NCBI GenBank assembly: GCA_026392575.1
Contig: JAPLBU010000323.1
Location: 1-6,016 of the forward strand
DNA from: Actinomycetota bacterium
GTDB lineage: Bacteria > Actinomycetota > Actinomycetes > S36-B12
Direction of reading: 5' to 3'
Length of the DNA: 6,016 bases
Under the pieces are notes generated by a model. That model was not told the origin of the DNA. It was given only the letters and a program-made list of their open reading frames with translations, and searched no databases. Position numbers and translations under genes: made by a program. Positions 1 to 5,479 of this stretch are shown one piece after another (within the stretch, counting starts at the first letter, position 1; the number at the start of each line of letters is the position of its first letter).

Positions 1-809
1 TCGACTTCCCCAGCGTGGGCGCTACCGAGACCATCCTCATGGCGGCAGTGCTCGCCGATGGGGAAACCGTCATCGACAATGCTGCGCGCGAGCCGGAGAT
101 CATCGACATCTGCTCGATGCTGCTCGAGATGGGTTCGCGTATCGGCGGTGTCGGACCGTCGACGCTCGTCATCACCGGGGTCGACTCTCTGAACCCCGTG
201 ACGCATGCGACGGTGCCGGACCGCATCGTCGGCGGTACGTGGGCCGTGGCTGCCGCGATGACGGGCGGGGACATCACCGTTCTGGGGGCGCATGCCGAGC
301 ACCTCGGCATTGCCCTGGAGAAGCTCACGACAGCGGGTGCGACCGTCACGACCCTTGACGACGGATTCCGCGTGGTGATGCAGTCGCGACCGAAGGCCGT
401 CGACATCGTCACCCTGCCGTATCCCGGCTTCCCGACTGATCTGCAGCCGCAGTTCATCGCTCTCAACGCCATCTCGCAGGGGGCGGCGCTGGTGACGGAG
501 AACCTCTTCGAGGCGCGGTTCCGCTTCGTGCAGGAACTGGCCCGGCTGGGCGCCGACGTGCGCACCGACGGTCATCACGCGCTGGTGCGCGGCCGACCGA
601 CGCTGTCCGCGGCGCCAGTGGAGGCCACCGACATCCGAGCACGAGATCGCCGGCTAGCGACCGGGGGAGAGCACCTCGCGGGCTCGAGCCTCGTCGCCGG
701 GCCACACGAGGACCCGGGGTCCTTCCAGGGTCGTGGCGAGGTTGGCGCGCACGCCTCCCTCCTGAAGTCGTCTTCGGAGGATCTCGCCCTCGATATATGT
801 CGCGGGTGA
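1..809 (+). CDS. murA: UDP-N-acetylglucosamine 1-carboxyvinyltransferase (MurA), 5'-partial, with an abnormal C-terminus
   Basis: MurA transfers enolpyruvate from PEP to UDP-GlcNAc in the cytoplasm, the first committed step of peptidoglycan synthesis. The gene enters from the left edge; the first full codon is at base 3. The fragment reads DFPSVGATET at once, then NAAREPEI, LPYPGFPTDLQPQF (its Asp matches catalytic Asp305 of E. coli MurA), FEARFRFVQELARLGAD, DGHHALVRG and ATDIRA (the Asp/Arg pair matches E. coli Asp369/Arg371). The active-site loop (E. coli Cys115) lies upstream, outside the window. After ATDIRA (bases 624-641) similarity stops. The family's last ~46 residues, including the H-x-DRGY motif with E. 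coli Arg397, are absent. The frame instead continues for 55 unrelated residues to TGA at 807-809, and bases 654-809 of this are antisense to the minus-strand membrane protein gene. No other frame after base 641 restores the tail, so this is not a simple frameshift. Identity as murA is near certain; whether the encoded protein works is doubtful. Confidence 0.9.
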   Translation, partial: DFPSVGATETILMAAVLADGETVIDNAAREPEIIDICSMLLEMGSRIGGVGPSTLVITGVDSLNPVTHATVPDRIVGGTWAVAAAMTGGDITVLGAHAEHLGIALEKLTTAGATVTTLDDGFRVVMQSRPKAVDIVTLPYPGFPTDLQPQFIALNAISQGAALVTENLFEARFRFVQELARLGADVRTDGHHALVRGRPTLSAAPVEATDIRARDRRLATGGEHLAGSSLVAGPHEDPGSFQGRGEVGAHASLLKSSSEDLALDICRG

Positions 810-980
810 AGCCACCGGCACGAGGAGCCCGTACTCGGCTGATGTGCCCGGCCGTGGTGCGGCGGCGACGACCGAGCCGCCGCGGCTGAAGGCCCAGCGC
901 AGGATCAGGGCGAACAGGCCGACGAGAACCACGGCCACGAGCGGGCCGAAGGCGAAGCTGAACGAGTTCCACGCAGGCAC
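654..980 (-). CDS. Small single-pass membrane protein with a C-terminal DUF2007-like domain
   Basis: The product is about 108 residues. Residues 10-31 form one hydrophobic helix (FGPLVAVVLVGLFALILRWAF), followed by a basic SRGG stretch, a short Ala/Pro linker and a compact soluble domain from about residue 50 (YGLLVPVA, then EGEILRRRLQEGGVRANL and GPRVLVWPGDEARAREVL). The alternation of a strand, an E-x-x-LRRRL-x-x-x-GV helix and a strand resembles the 'putative signal transducing protein' family DUF2007, which is my inference from the pattern. I chose the GTG at 978-980 as start. The open frame runs upstream to 1106, but that part overlaps the start of nucS and is low-complexity and Arg-rich, whereas PAWNSFSFAFGP looks like a natural N-terminus. 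No clear ribosome binding site is visible. The gene is divergent from nucS, and its 3' end overlaps the aberrant tail of murA. The function is unknown. Confidence 0.75.
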   Translation of the reverse strand: MPAWNSFSFAFGPLVAVVLVGLFALILRWAFSRGGSVVAAAPRPGTSAEYGLLVPVASPATYIEGEILRRRLQEGGVRANLATTLEGPRVLVWPGDEARAREVLSPGR

Positions 981-1035
981 AGGCCCATCGTGCAGCGGAT
1001 CCGACGGCCGCGCTAGTCGGCGTTCGGTGGCTCGG

Positions 1036-1041
1036 TACGCT
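1036..1041 (+). promoter_or_regulatory. Candidate -10 box for a leaderless nucS transcript
   Basis: TACGCT fits the actinobacterial TANNNT -10 pattern and ends 8 bases before the nucS ATG, so transcription could begin at or very near the A of the start codon. There is no Shine-Dalgarno-like purine run upstream of nucS, which agrees with leaderless translation. No convincing -35 box is visible. The flanking CGGTANGCT is shared with the candidate -10 box of the downstream dehydrogenase gene. Confidence 0.4.
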
Positions 1042-1049
1042 GCCCCGCA

Positions 1050-1730
1050 ATGAGAATCCTCGTGGCGCGGTGCACTGTGGACTACGTGGGTCGGCTGACG
1101 GCCCACCTACCGGAGTCGACGCGCGTGATCATGCTCAAGGCCGACGGCTCCGTCCTCATCCACTCGGACGGCGGCTCGTACAAGCCGCTCAACTGGATGA
1201 GCCCGCCATGCGTGACCCGCATCGCCGTCTCGGAGGGCGAGGACACCGTCGAGGTCTGGACCGTCGAGAACAAGGCCGGCGAGCAACTCGTCATCAGCGT
1301 CCACGAGGTGCTTCACGCGAGTGATCACGACCTCGGCGTCGATCCGGGGCTCGTGAAGGACGGTGTCGAGGCGCATCTGCAGAAACTCCTCGCCATGCAC
1401 GTACAGGTGCTGGGGGAAGGCTGGTCGCTGGTGCGACGCGAGTACCCGACGGCCATCGGACCGGTGGATCTGCTGTGTCGGGACGCGGGTGGCCGCGCCG
1501 TCGCGGTCGAGATCAAGAGGCGTGGTGAGATCGATGGGGTCGAGCAGCTCACCCGCTACCTCGAACTGCTCAACCGCGATCCGCTGCTGGCACCCGTGCA
1601 GGGAATCTTCGCGGCCCAGGAGATCAAGCCGCAGGCGAGGGTGCTGGCCGAGGATCGCGGTATCCGCTGCGTCGTGCTCGACTACGACGCACTCAAAGGC
1701 AGCGACGACCCCGGCCTGCGCCTGTTCTGA
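1050..1730 (+). CDS. nucS: Mismatch-specific endonuclease NucS/EndoMS
   Basis: NucS cuts both strands at mismatched bases and is the core of the non-canonical mismatch repair pathway in actinobacteria and many archaea that lack MutS/MutL. The 226-residue protein has the usual family length. The N-terminal DNA-binding/dimerisation domain shows RCTVDYVGRLTAHLP (residues 7-21), LKADGSVLIHSDGGSYKPLNWM (29-50) and PPC. A linker near residues 90-110 leads to a RecB-like nuclease domain with a PD-(D/E)xK core: D140 in GPVDLL, E154 and K156 in VAVEIKRR, and a Q166-x3-Y170 motif. The last residues, GLRLF, match the C-terminal peptide by which NucS is known to bind the sliding clamp DnaN. All catalytic residues are present, so the enzyme should be active. 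The ATG at 1050 is chosen because it gives the conserved MRI-x-x-ARC start. It is transcribed alone, divergent from the small membrane gene, and is followed directly by a long hairpin. Confidence 0.96.
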   Translation: MRILVARCTVDYVGRLTAHLPESTRVIMLKADGSVLIHSDGGSYKPLNWMSPPCVTRIAVSEGEDTVEVWTVENKAGEQLVISVHEVLHASDHDLGVDPGLVKDGVEAHLQKLLAMHVQVLGEGWSLVRREYPTAIGPVDLLCRDAGGRAVAVEIKRRGEIDGVEQLTRYLELLNRDPLLAPVQGIFAAQEIKPQARVLAEDRGIRCVVLDYDALKGSDDPGLRLF

Positions 1731-1738
1731 TCCCGTCC

Positions 1739-1791
1739 GTCTTGAGGTTGGTGGCGCTTCCGGGCACCGGAAGCGCCACCAACCTCAAGAC
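1739..1791 (+). terminator. Perfect 25-bp inverted repeat with 3-nt loop (nucS terminator or extragenic palindrome)
   Basis: Bases 1739-1763 are the exact reverse complement of 1767-1791, with only GCA (1764-1766) between them. Partial pairing continues outward to about 1732/1798 (1737/1793, 1736/1794 and 1734-1732/1796-1798 pair; 1738/1792 and 1735/1795 do not). The structure starts 8 bases after the nucS stop codon. No T-run follows on either strand, so it is not a classic intrinsic terminator, but U-less hairpins are common in actinobacteria. A perfect stem of this length is more than termination needs, so it may be a dispersed palindromic repeat. The inverted repeat itself is certain; its function is inferred. 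Confidence 0.75.
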
Positions 1792-1814
1792 CGAGGGGCC
1801 GCCTGACGGAACGG

Positions 1815-1820
1815 TAGGCT
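1815..1820 (+). promoter_or_regulatory. Candidate -10 box for the dehydrogenase-hydrolase operon
   Basis: TAGGCT matches TANNNT in the 89-base stretch between the hairpin and the dehydrogenase ATG. It would give a start near 1827 and a leader of about 54 bases. The context CGGTAGGCT resembles the nucS candidate CGGTACGCT. No TTGAC-like -35 box is found at the right distance; that position falls at the edge of the hairpin. Confidence 0.3.
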
Positions 1821-1868
1821 CGCCGGGGCAACCAGCGCGCCAGCAGACGCCCGGCGTAACAGGCACTC

Positions 1869-1875
1869 GGAAGGA
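1869..1875 (+). promoter_or_regulatory. Ribosome binding site of the two-domain dehydrogenase gene
   Basis: GGAAGGA lies 5 bases before the ATG at 1881. It is the only strong Shine-Dalgarno sequence in the window and fixes this start codon; the next operon genes rely on stop-start coupling. Confidence 0.75.
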
Positions 1876-1880
1876 TCCAC

Positions 1881-3647
1881 ATGGCCATCTCAACGGTCGG
1901 CATCGTCGGACTCGGCACCATGGGTGCCGGTATCGCCGAGGTTGTCGCTCGGCATGGCTACCAGGTGATCGCCCTGGAGATGGACGCGGACGCCCTTGAG
2001 CGCGGTCGCGGCCGCATCGTCGGATCGACCGGTCGGGCCGTGGCGCGTGGGAAGCTCTCCGCGGAGGAGCAGGAGGAACTGCTCGCTCGCGTCTCCTTCA
2101 GCACCGACCTGGGCTCGCTCGCGCACGCCGATCTCGTGGTGGAGGCGATCAGTGAGAGCCTGGAGCTGAAGACCGCACTGTTCCGTCAGCTCGACGAGAT
2201 CACGCCGGCGCATGCGATCCTCGCAACCAACACTTCGTCGCTGTCCGTCACCGACATCTCCGTCGCGACCGGCCGCCCGGCCCAGGTCGTCGGTATCCAC
2301 TTCTTCAACCCGGCCCCCGTCCAGGCCTTCGTCGAGATCGTCCGCACGGTGGTCTCGTCGCAGGAGATCGTCGACGAGGCCGTCGCATTCGCCACATCGC
2401 TCGGCAAGGAGCCCGTGGTCGTCGGTGACAAGGCCGGCTTCATCGCCAACGCCCTGCTCTTCGGCTACCTCAACCACGCCGTCTCGATGTACGAGTCGCG
2501 GTATGCCTCGCGGGAGGACATCGACGCCGCGATGCGGCTCGGCTGCGGCTACCCCATGGGCCCGCTGATGCTGCTCGACCTGATCGGGCTGGACACGGCG
2601 TACGAGATCCTCGACACGATGTACAAGCAGGGGCGCGATCGTCTGCACGCACCGAGCCCGATCCTCAAGCAGATGGTCACGGCGGGCCTGCGGGGACGCA
2701 AGTCCGGCCGCGGCTTCTACACCTACGAGTCGCCCGGATCGCCGGTCGTCGTCGCCGACACGGGAGCAGAGGAGGGCGCCCCGCGTCCGGCCGGCCGCAC
2801 CATCTCGTCCGTCGGGGTCGTCGGGTCGGGAACGATGGCATCCGGGATCGTCGAGGTATTCGCCAAGGCTGGCTTCGACGTGACATACGTCGCGCGCAGC
2901 CAGGAGAAGGCCGATGCCGTGCGTGCAAGGATCACGGCCTCGCTGGCCAAGGCCGTCGAGCGCGGGAAGCTCGATGAGCAGGCACGCGACGCGGCGCTCG
3001 CCCACATCACCGGTACCGCGAGCATGGCCGACCTCGCCGACGTCGACCTGGTGGTCGAGGCAGTGATCGAGGACATCGACGTCAAGCTGGCGCTCTTCGC
3101 CGAGCTCGACGCCATCTGCAAGCCCGGTGCTGTCCTCGCCACGACGACCTCAAGCCTGCCGGTCATCGACATGGCGGCAGCGACGTCGCGGCCGCAGGAT
3201 GTCGTCGGCCTGCACTTCTTCAACCCGGCGCAGGTCATGCGACTCGTCGAGGTCGTGCATACGGTGGCGACGGCCGAGGACGTGGTGTCCACCGCCGTCG
3301 AGATCTGTCACGCCATCGGCAAGCACCCCGTGGTGTGCGGAGACCGTGCCGGGTTCATCGTCAACGCGCTGCTGTTCCCATACCTCAATGACGCGATCCG
3401 CATGCTCGAGGCCAACTATGCAGCGGCCGACGACATGGACCTGGCGATGAAGAAGGGTTGCGGTTACCCGATGGGGCCCTTCGAACTGCTCGACGTCGTG
3501 GGCCTCGACGTGTCCTTGGCCATCCAGCGCACCCTGTACCTCGAGTTCCGCGAGCCGGGCTTCTCTCCTGCCCCGCGACTGGAGCATCTCGTCACCGCCG
3601 GTTACCTCGGCCGCAAGACGGGGCGGGGATTCCGGGTCTACGCCTGA
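1881..3647 (+). CDS. Tandem-duplicated 3-hydroxyacyl-CoA (3-hydroxybutyryl-CoA) dehydrogenase
   Basis: The 588-residue soluble protein contains two complete copies of the ~285-residue HAD/PaaH/Hbd-type dehydrogenase, which oxidises (S)-3-hydroxyacyl-CoA to 3-ketoacyl-CoA in beta-oxidation, or runs in reverse in C4 synthesis. Copy 1 (1-283) has the Rossmann motif G10-L-G-T-M-G15, acidic E33 after the second strand, S119, catalytic H140 (IHFFNP), E152 and N190, then GCGYPMGP and GRKSGRGFY. A Gly/Ala/Pro-rich linker spans 284-308. Copy 2 (309-588) has G315-S-G-T-M-A320, S424, H445 (LHFFNP), E457 and N495. All these landmarks are offset by exactly 305 residues. Both His-Glu pairs are intact, so both halves could be active. 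Copy 2 lacks the third glycine and has A338-R339-S340 where copy 1 has its acidic residue. There is no hydratase domain, so this is not FadB/FadJ. A two-domain protein of ~590 residues is known in Streptomyces and other actinobacteria. It heads the operon. Confidence 0.93.
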   Translation: MAISTVGIVGLGTMGAGIAEVVARHGYQVIALEMDADALERGRGRIVGSTGRAVARGKLSAEEQEELLARVSFSTDLGSLAHADLVVEAISESLELKTALFRQLDEITPAHAILATNTSSLSVTDISVATGRPAQVVGIHFFNPAPVQAFVEIVRTVVSSQEIVDEAVAFATSLGKEPVVVGDKAGFIANALLFGYLNHAVSMYESRYASREDIDAAMRLGCGYPMGPLMLLDLIGLDTAYEILDTMYKQGRDRLHAPSPILKQMVTAGLRGRKSGRGFYTYESPGSPVVVADTGAEEGAPRPAGRTISSVGVVGSGTMASGIVEVFAKAGFDVTYVARSQEKADAVRARITASLAKAVERGKLDEQARDAALAHITGTASMADLADVDLVVEAVIEDIDVKLALFAELDAICKPGAVLATTTSSLPVIDMAAATSRPQDVVGLHFFNPAQVMRLVEVVHTVATAEDVVSTAVEICHAIGKHPVVCGDRAGFIVNALLFPYLNDAIRMLEANYAAADDMDLAMKKGCGYPMGPFELLDVVGLDVSLAIQRTLYLEFREPGFSPAPRLEHLVTAGYLGRKTGRGFRVYA

Positions 3648-3940
3648 TGGGTCGCAAGAACCGCCGTCGCCCGGACGAGGCGAAGGAGCTCGGCCCGGCG
3701 TATGCGAGTCGCACGACCGAGACGCATCCGGACGGTGACTGGACCGTGCAGCGGGTGACGGGTGCGGCGGCCACGAAGGCCTACCGATGCCCGGGCTGCG
3801 ATCAGGAGATCCCGCCGGCCACGCCGCATGTGGCCGCGTTCCCGGCTGAGGACCCGAAGGGCCTGGAGAATCGTCGGCACTGGCACACCCCGTGCTGGGC
3901 AGCGCGCAGCCGCAGGGCGCCGCGCGGCGGACGGTACTGA
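3647..3940 (+). CDS. Small Cys/His-rich (zinc-finger-like) actinobacterial protein of unknown function
   Basis: The 97-residue product starts with a basic segment (MGRKNRRRP), followed by a conserved-looking core DWTVQRVTGAAATKAYRCPG, then C48-x2-C51, H61, H78-W-H80-x2-C83-W and a basic tail. The CPGCD ... HV ... RRHWHTPCW pattern is what a single zinc-binding treble-clef or HNH-like finger would look like; metal binding is my inference. Similar short actinobacterial proteins are, as I recall, often labelled 'ATP/GTP-binding protein', but no Walker A (GxxxxGK[ST]) motif is present here. The start is set by the overlap TGATG: the dehydrogenase stop (3645-3647) shares its A with this ATG, so translation is probably coupled. 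The frame is open upstream to 3458, but that part is out-of-frame reading of the dehydrogenase. The basic ends plus a finger would suit nucleic-acid binding, but this is unproven. Confidence 0.8.
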   Translation: MGRKNRRRPDEAKELGPAYASRTTETHPDGDWTVQRVTGAAATKAYRCPGCDQEIPPATPHVAAFPAEDPKGLENRRHWHTPCWAARSRRAPRGGRY

Positions 3941-3941
3941 C

Positions 3942-4682
3942 ATGACGCAGACGATCGTCGCGAACTCCGTCCTTCCGGCACGTCGCGACCCCCTGCACCT
4001 GCGCACATCGGACGGGCTGTCGCTGGTCGGTGAACTGGCGTTGCCGATGTCCGCGGCTCCCGTCGCGACGCTCGTCACGGTGCACCCGCTGCCCACGCAC
4101 GGCGGCATGATGGACAGTCACGTGCTGCGCAAGATGGCCTGGCGATTGCCGGCGCTCGCCGACATAGCGGTCCTTCGCTTCAACACGCGTGGGACGACGA
4201 GTGCGGCCGGCACGAGCGAGGGGACGTTCGACGAGGGTAGGGGCGAGGGCCTCGACCTGCAGGCCGCCATCGACGAGGTCGTGCGGCGGGGACTTCCGGA
4301 TCCGTGGCTGGTCGGCTGGTCGTTCGGCACCGATGTCATCCTGCGGCATAGCGATGTCGAGCCCGTTCAGGGTGCCGTGCTGCTCTCACCGCCGCTGCGG
4401 TTCACCGGCGACGAGGAGCTCGCCCGCTGGGACGCCTCGGGTCGCCCGCTGGTCTGCCTCGTCCCGGAGTTCGACGACTACCTGGTCCCGTCCGCCGCCC
4501 GCGAGAGGTTCGCGGCCGTGTCGCAGGCCGATGTGCGGGGGATCGACGGGGCCAAGCACCTGTGGGTGGGGGAGAAGCACGTGCGGACGGTGCTCGACGA
4601 GATCGTCGGGGTGGTCGCCCCGACGCGATCCCCGCTGCCGAACGACTGGGACGGTCCCATGGACCGCTGGAGCGACAGATGA
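3942..4682 (+). CDS. Alpha/beta hydrolase (COG2945-like), substrate unknown
   Basis: The 246-residue cytoplasmic protein has no signal peptide. Fold landmarks run in order: a strand with HPLPTHGG (48-55, oxyanion region), the strand AVLRFNTRGT (76-85), the nucleophile elbow G125-W-S127-F-G129, a late strand LVCLVPEFDDYLVP with the acid D178 or D179, and the base H206 in GAKHLWVG. The triad is complete. The short length, the absence of a lid domain and the FNxRG motif recall the small dienelactone-hydrolase-like family COG2945; the actual substrate (ester, thioester or other) cannot be read from the sequence. The ATG at 3942 follows the previous stop after one base, with a weak GGACGG at 3928-3933. 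The open frame upstream to 3762 is a shadow of the previous gene. The C-terminal ~20 residues are Pro/Asp/Trp-rich and may be disordered. Its place after a 3-hydroxyacyl-CoA dehydrogenase suggests a role with acyl esters or thioesters. Confidence 0.85.
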   Translation: MTQTIVANSVLPARRDPLHLRTSDGLSLVGELALPMSAAPVATLVTVHPLPTHGGMMDSHVLRKMAWRLPALADIAVLRFNTRGTTSAAGTSEGTFDEGRGEGLDLQAAIDEVVRRGLPDPWLVGWSFGTDVILRHSDVEPVQGAVLLSPPLRFTGDEELARWDASGRPLVCLVPEFDDYLVPSAARERFAAVSQADVRGIDGAKHLWVGEKHVRTVLDEIVGVVAPTRSPLPNDWDGPMDRWSDR

Positions 4683-5479
4683 GTCCCCTGCACCTGCGCG
4701 AGGCCGGCAGTGGCCCGGTCCTCCTGCTCCTGCACGCCTTCCCCTGCGACGGGCAGATGTGGCAGGCGCAGGCTGAGGCAATCGCGGCGGCCGGCTGGCG
4801 TGTGGTCGTGCCGGACCTGCCGGGCTTCGGCGTATCGCCCCTGCCGGACGACGAGCCCGACATCGACGTGGTTGCCGACGCTGTGATCGACCTCCTGGCG
4901 AGCATCGACACAGATCGGTGCGTCGTGGGCGGGGTGTCCCTGGGCGGCTACGTCGCGATGGCCATCACGCGTCGACGACCTGATCTGGTGGCGGGCCTCA
5001 TCCTCTGCGACACAAAGGCAACCGCTGACGCCGATGCGGCCCGCGAGAACCGTGAGCGGCTTGCCGCGCTGTGCCTGGCATCACCGGGGGAGACGGCGCG
5101 GATCCTCGAGCAGGCGGTGCTCCCGGGTCTGCTGGGTGAGACCACGCGCCTGCGTCGGCCCGCAGTCGTCGATCGGGTGCGCGCATGGCTGACGGATGCC
5201 GACGCGGCCTCCGTTGCGTGGTACCAGCGCGCCATGGCCGGCCGACCGGACTCGCTGGCGACGTTGCGTGCTGCCGGCGCGCCGACGCTCGTGGTCTACG
5301 GCGACGAGGACACGCTCAGCCCGCGTGCCGAGCAGGAACTGATGGTTGCCGTGAATCCCGACACGCAACTCGTGGTCATTCCGGCGGCCGGACATCTCGC
5401 TCTGGTCGAGGACCCAGCGGCTGTCACGGACGCGATGCTGCGTTTCCTCCAGCGCGTTACAGACCGGCAGACTTCTTGA
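4679..5479 (+). CDS. Alpha/beta fold hydrolase, canonical lid-containing type
   Basis: The 266-residue protein is a standard alpha/beta hydrolase of the esterase/haloperoxidase/3-oxoadipate enol-lactonase type. Visible landmarks are LLLLHAFPCDGQMW (oxyanion H19-x-F-P), VVVPDLPGFGVS (42-53), the nucleophile elbow G85-V-S87-L-G-G90, a helical lid at about 115-190, the strand PTLVVYGDEDTLSP with acid D211 (or D209), and the base H239 in AAGHLALVEDP. The triad is complete and there is no signal peptide. It is clearly different from the hydrolase before it (lid present, GVSLGG rather than GWSFG), so the pair is not a recent duplication. The ATG at 4679 overlaps the upstream stop (ATGA) and has GGAG at 4669-4672, 6 bases away. 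The open frame upstream to 4562 is noise within the previous gene. The 3' end overlaps the convergent SGNH gene by 23 bp. The substrate is unknown. Confidence 0.88.
   Translation: MSPLHLREAGSGPVLLLLHAFPCDGQMWQAQAEAIAAAGWRVVVPDLPGFGVSPLPDDEPDIDVVADAVIDLLASIDTDRCVVGGVSLGGYVAMAITRRRPDLVAGLILCDTKATADADAARENRERLAALCLASPGETARILEQAVLPGLLGETTRLRRPAVVDRVRAWLTDADAASVAWYQRAMAGRPDSLATLRAAGAPTLVVYGDEDTLSPRAEQELMVAVNPDTQLVVIPAAGHLALVEDPAAVTDAMLRFLQRVTDRQTS

Noticed and set aside
641..810. A simple frameshift as the cause of the odd MurA end
   Set aside because: None of the other plus frames after 641 shows the expected MurA tail (alanine/leucine-rich helix followed by H-x-DRGY), so the coding bases themselves are missing.
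463..1050. A 195-codon Arg/Pro-rich minus-strand frame overlapping murA and the small membrane gene
   Set aside because: It conflicts with the membrane protein frame, which has a clear hydrophobic helix and an ordered domain; this one has only GC-rich noise composition.
1741..1790. Similar peptides (EVGGASG...RKRHQPQD) encoded on both strands near 1750
   Set aside because: This is a trivial result of the perfect palindrome, which reads the same on both strands; it does not show a coding repeat.
1890..3005. A 371-codon open frame on the minus strand within the dehydrogenase gene
   Set aside because: It is a codon-position shadow of the strongly supported plus-strand gene: rich in Arg/Asp/Gly/Val, with no recognisable domain and no ribosome binding site.
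3150..4349. A 399-codon minus-strand open frame across the dehydrogenase, the small protein and the first hydrolase
   Set aside because: It spans three plus-strand genes, has Arg/Pro/Ser-rich low-complexity translation and no conserved motif; it arises from high GC content.
3942..5479. The two adjacent alpha/beta hydrolases as a recent tandem duplication
   Set aside because: Their elbows (GWSFG versus GVSLGG), lengths, lid content and N-terminal motifs differ throughout; they belong to different subfamilies.
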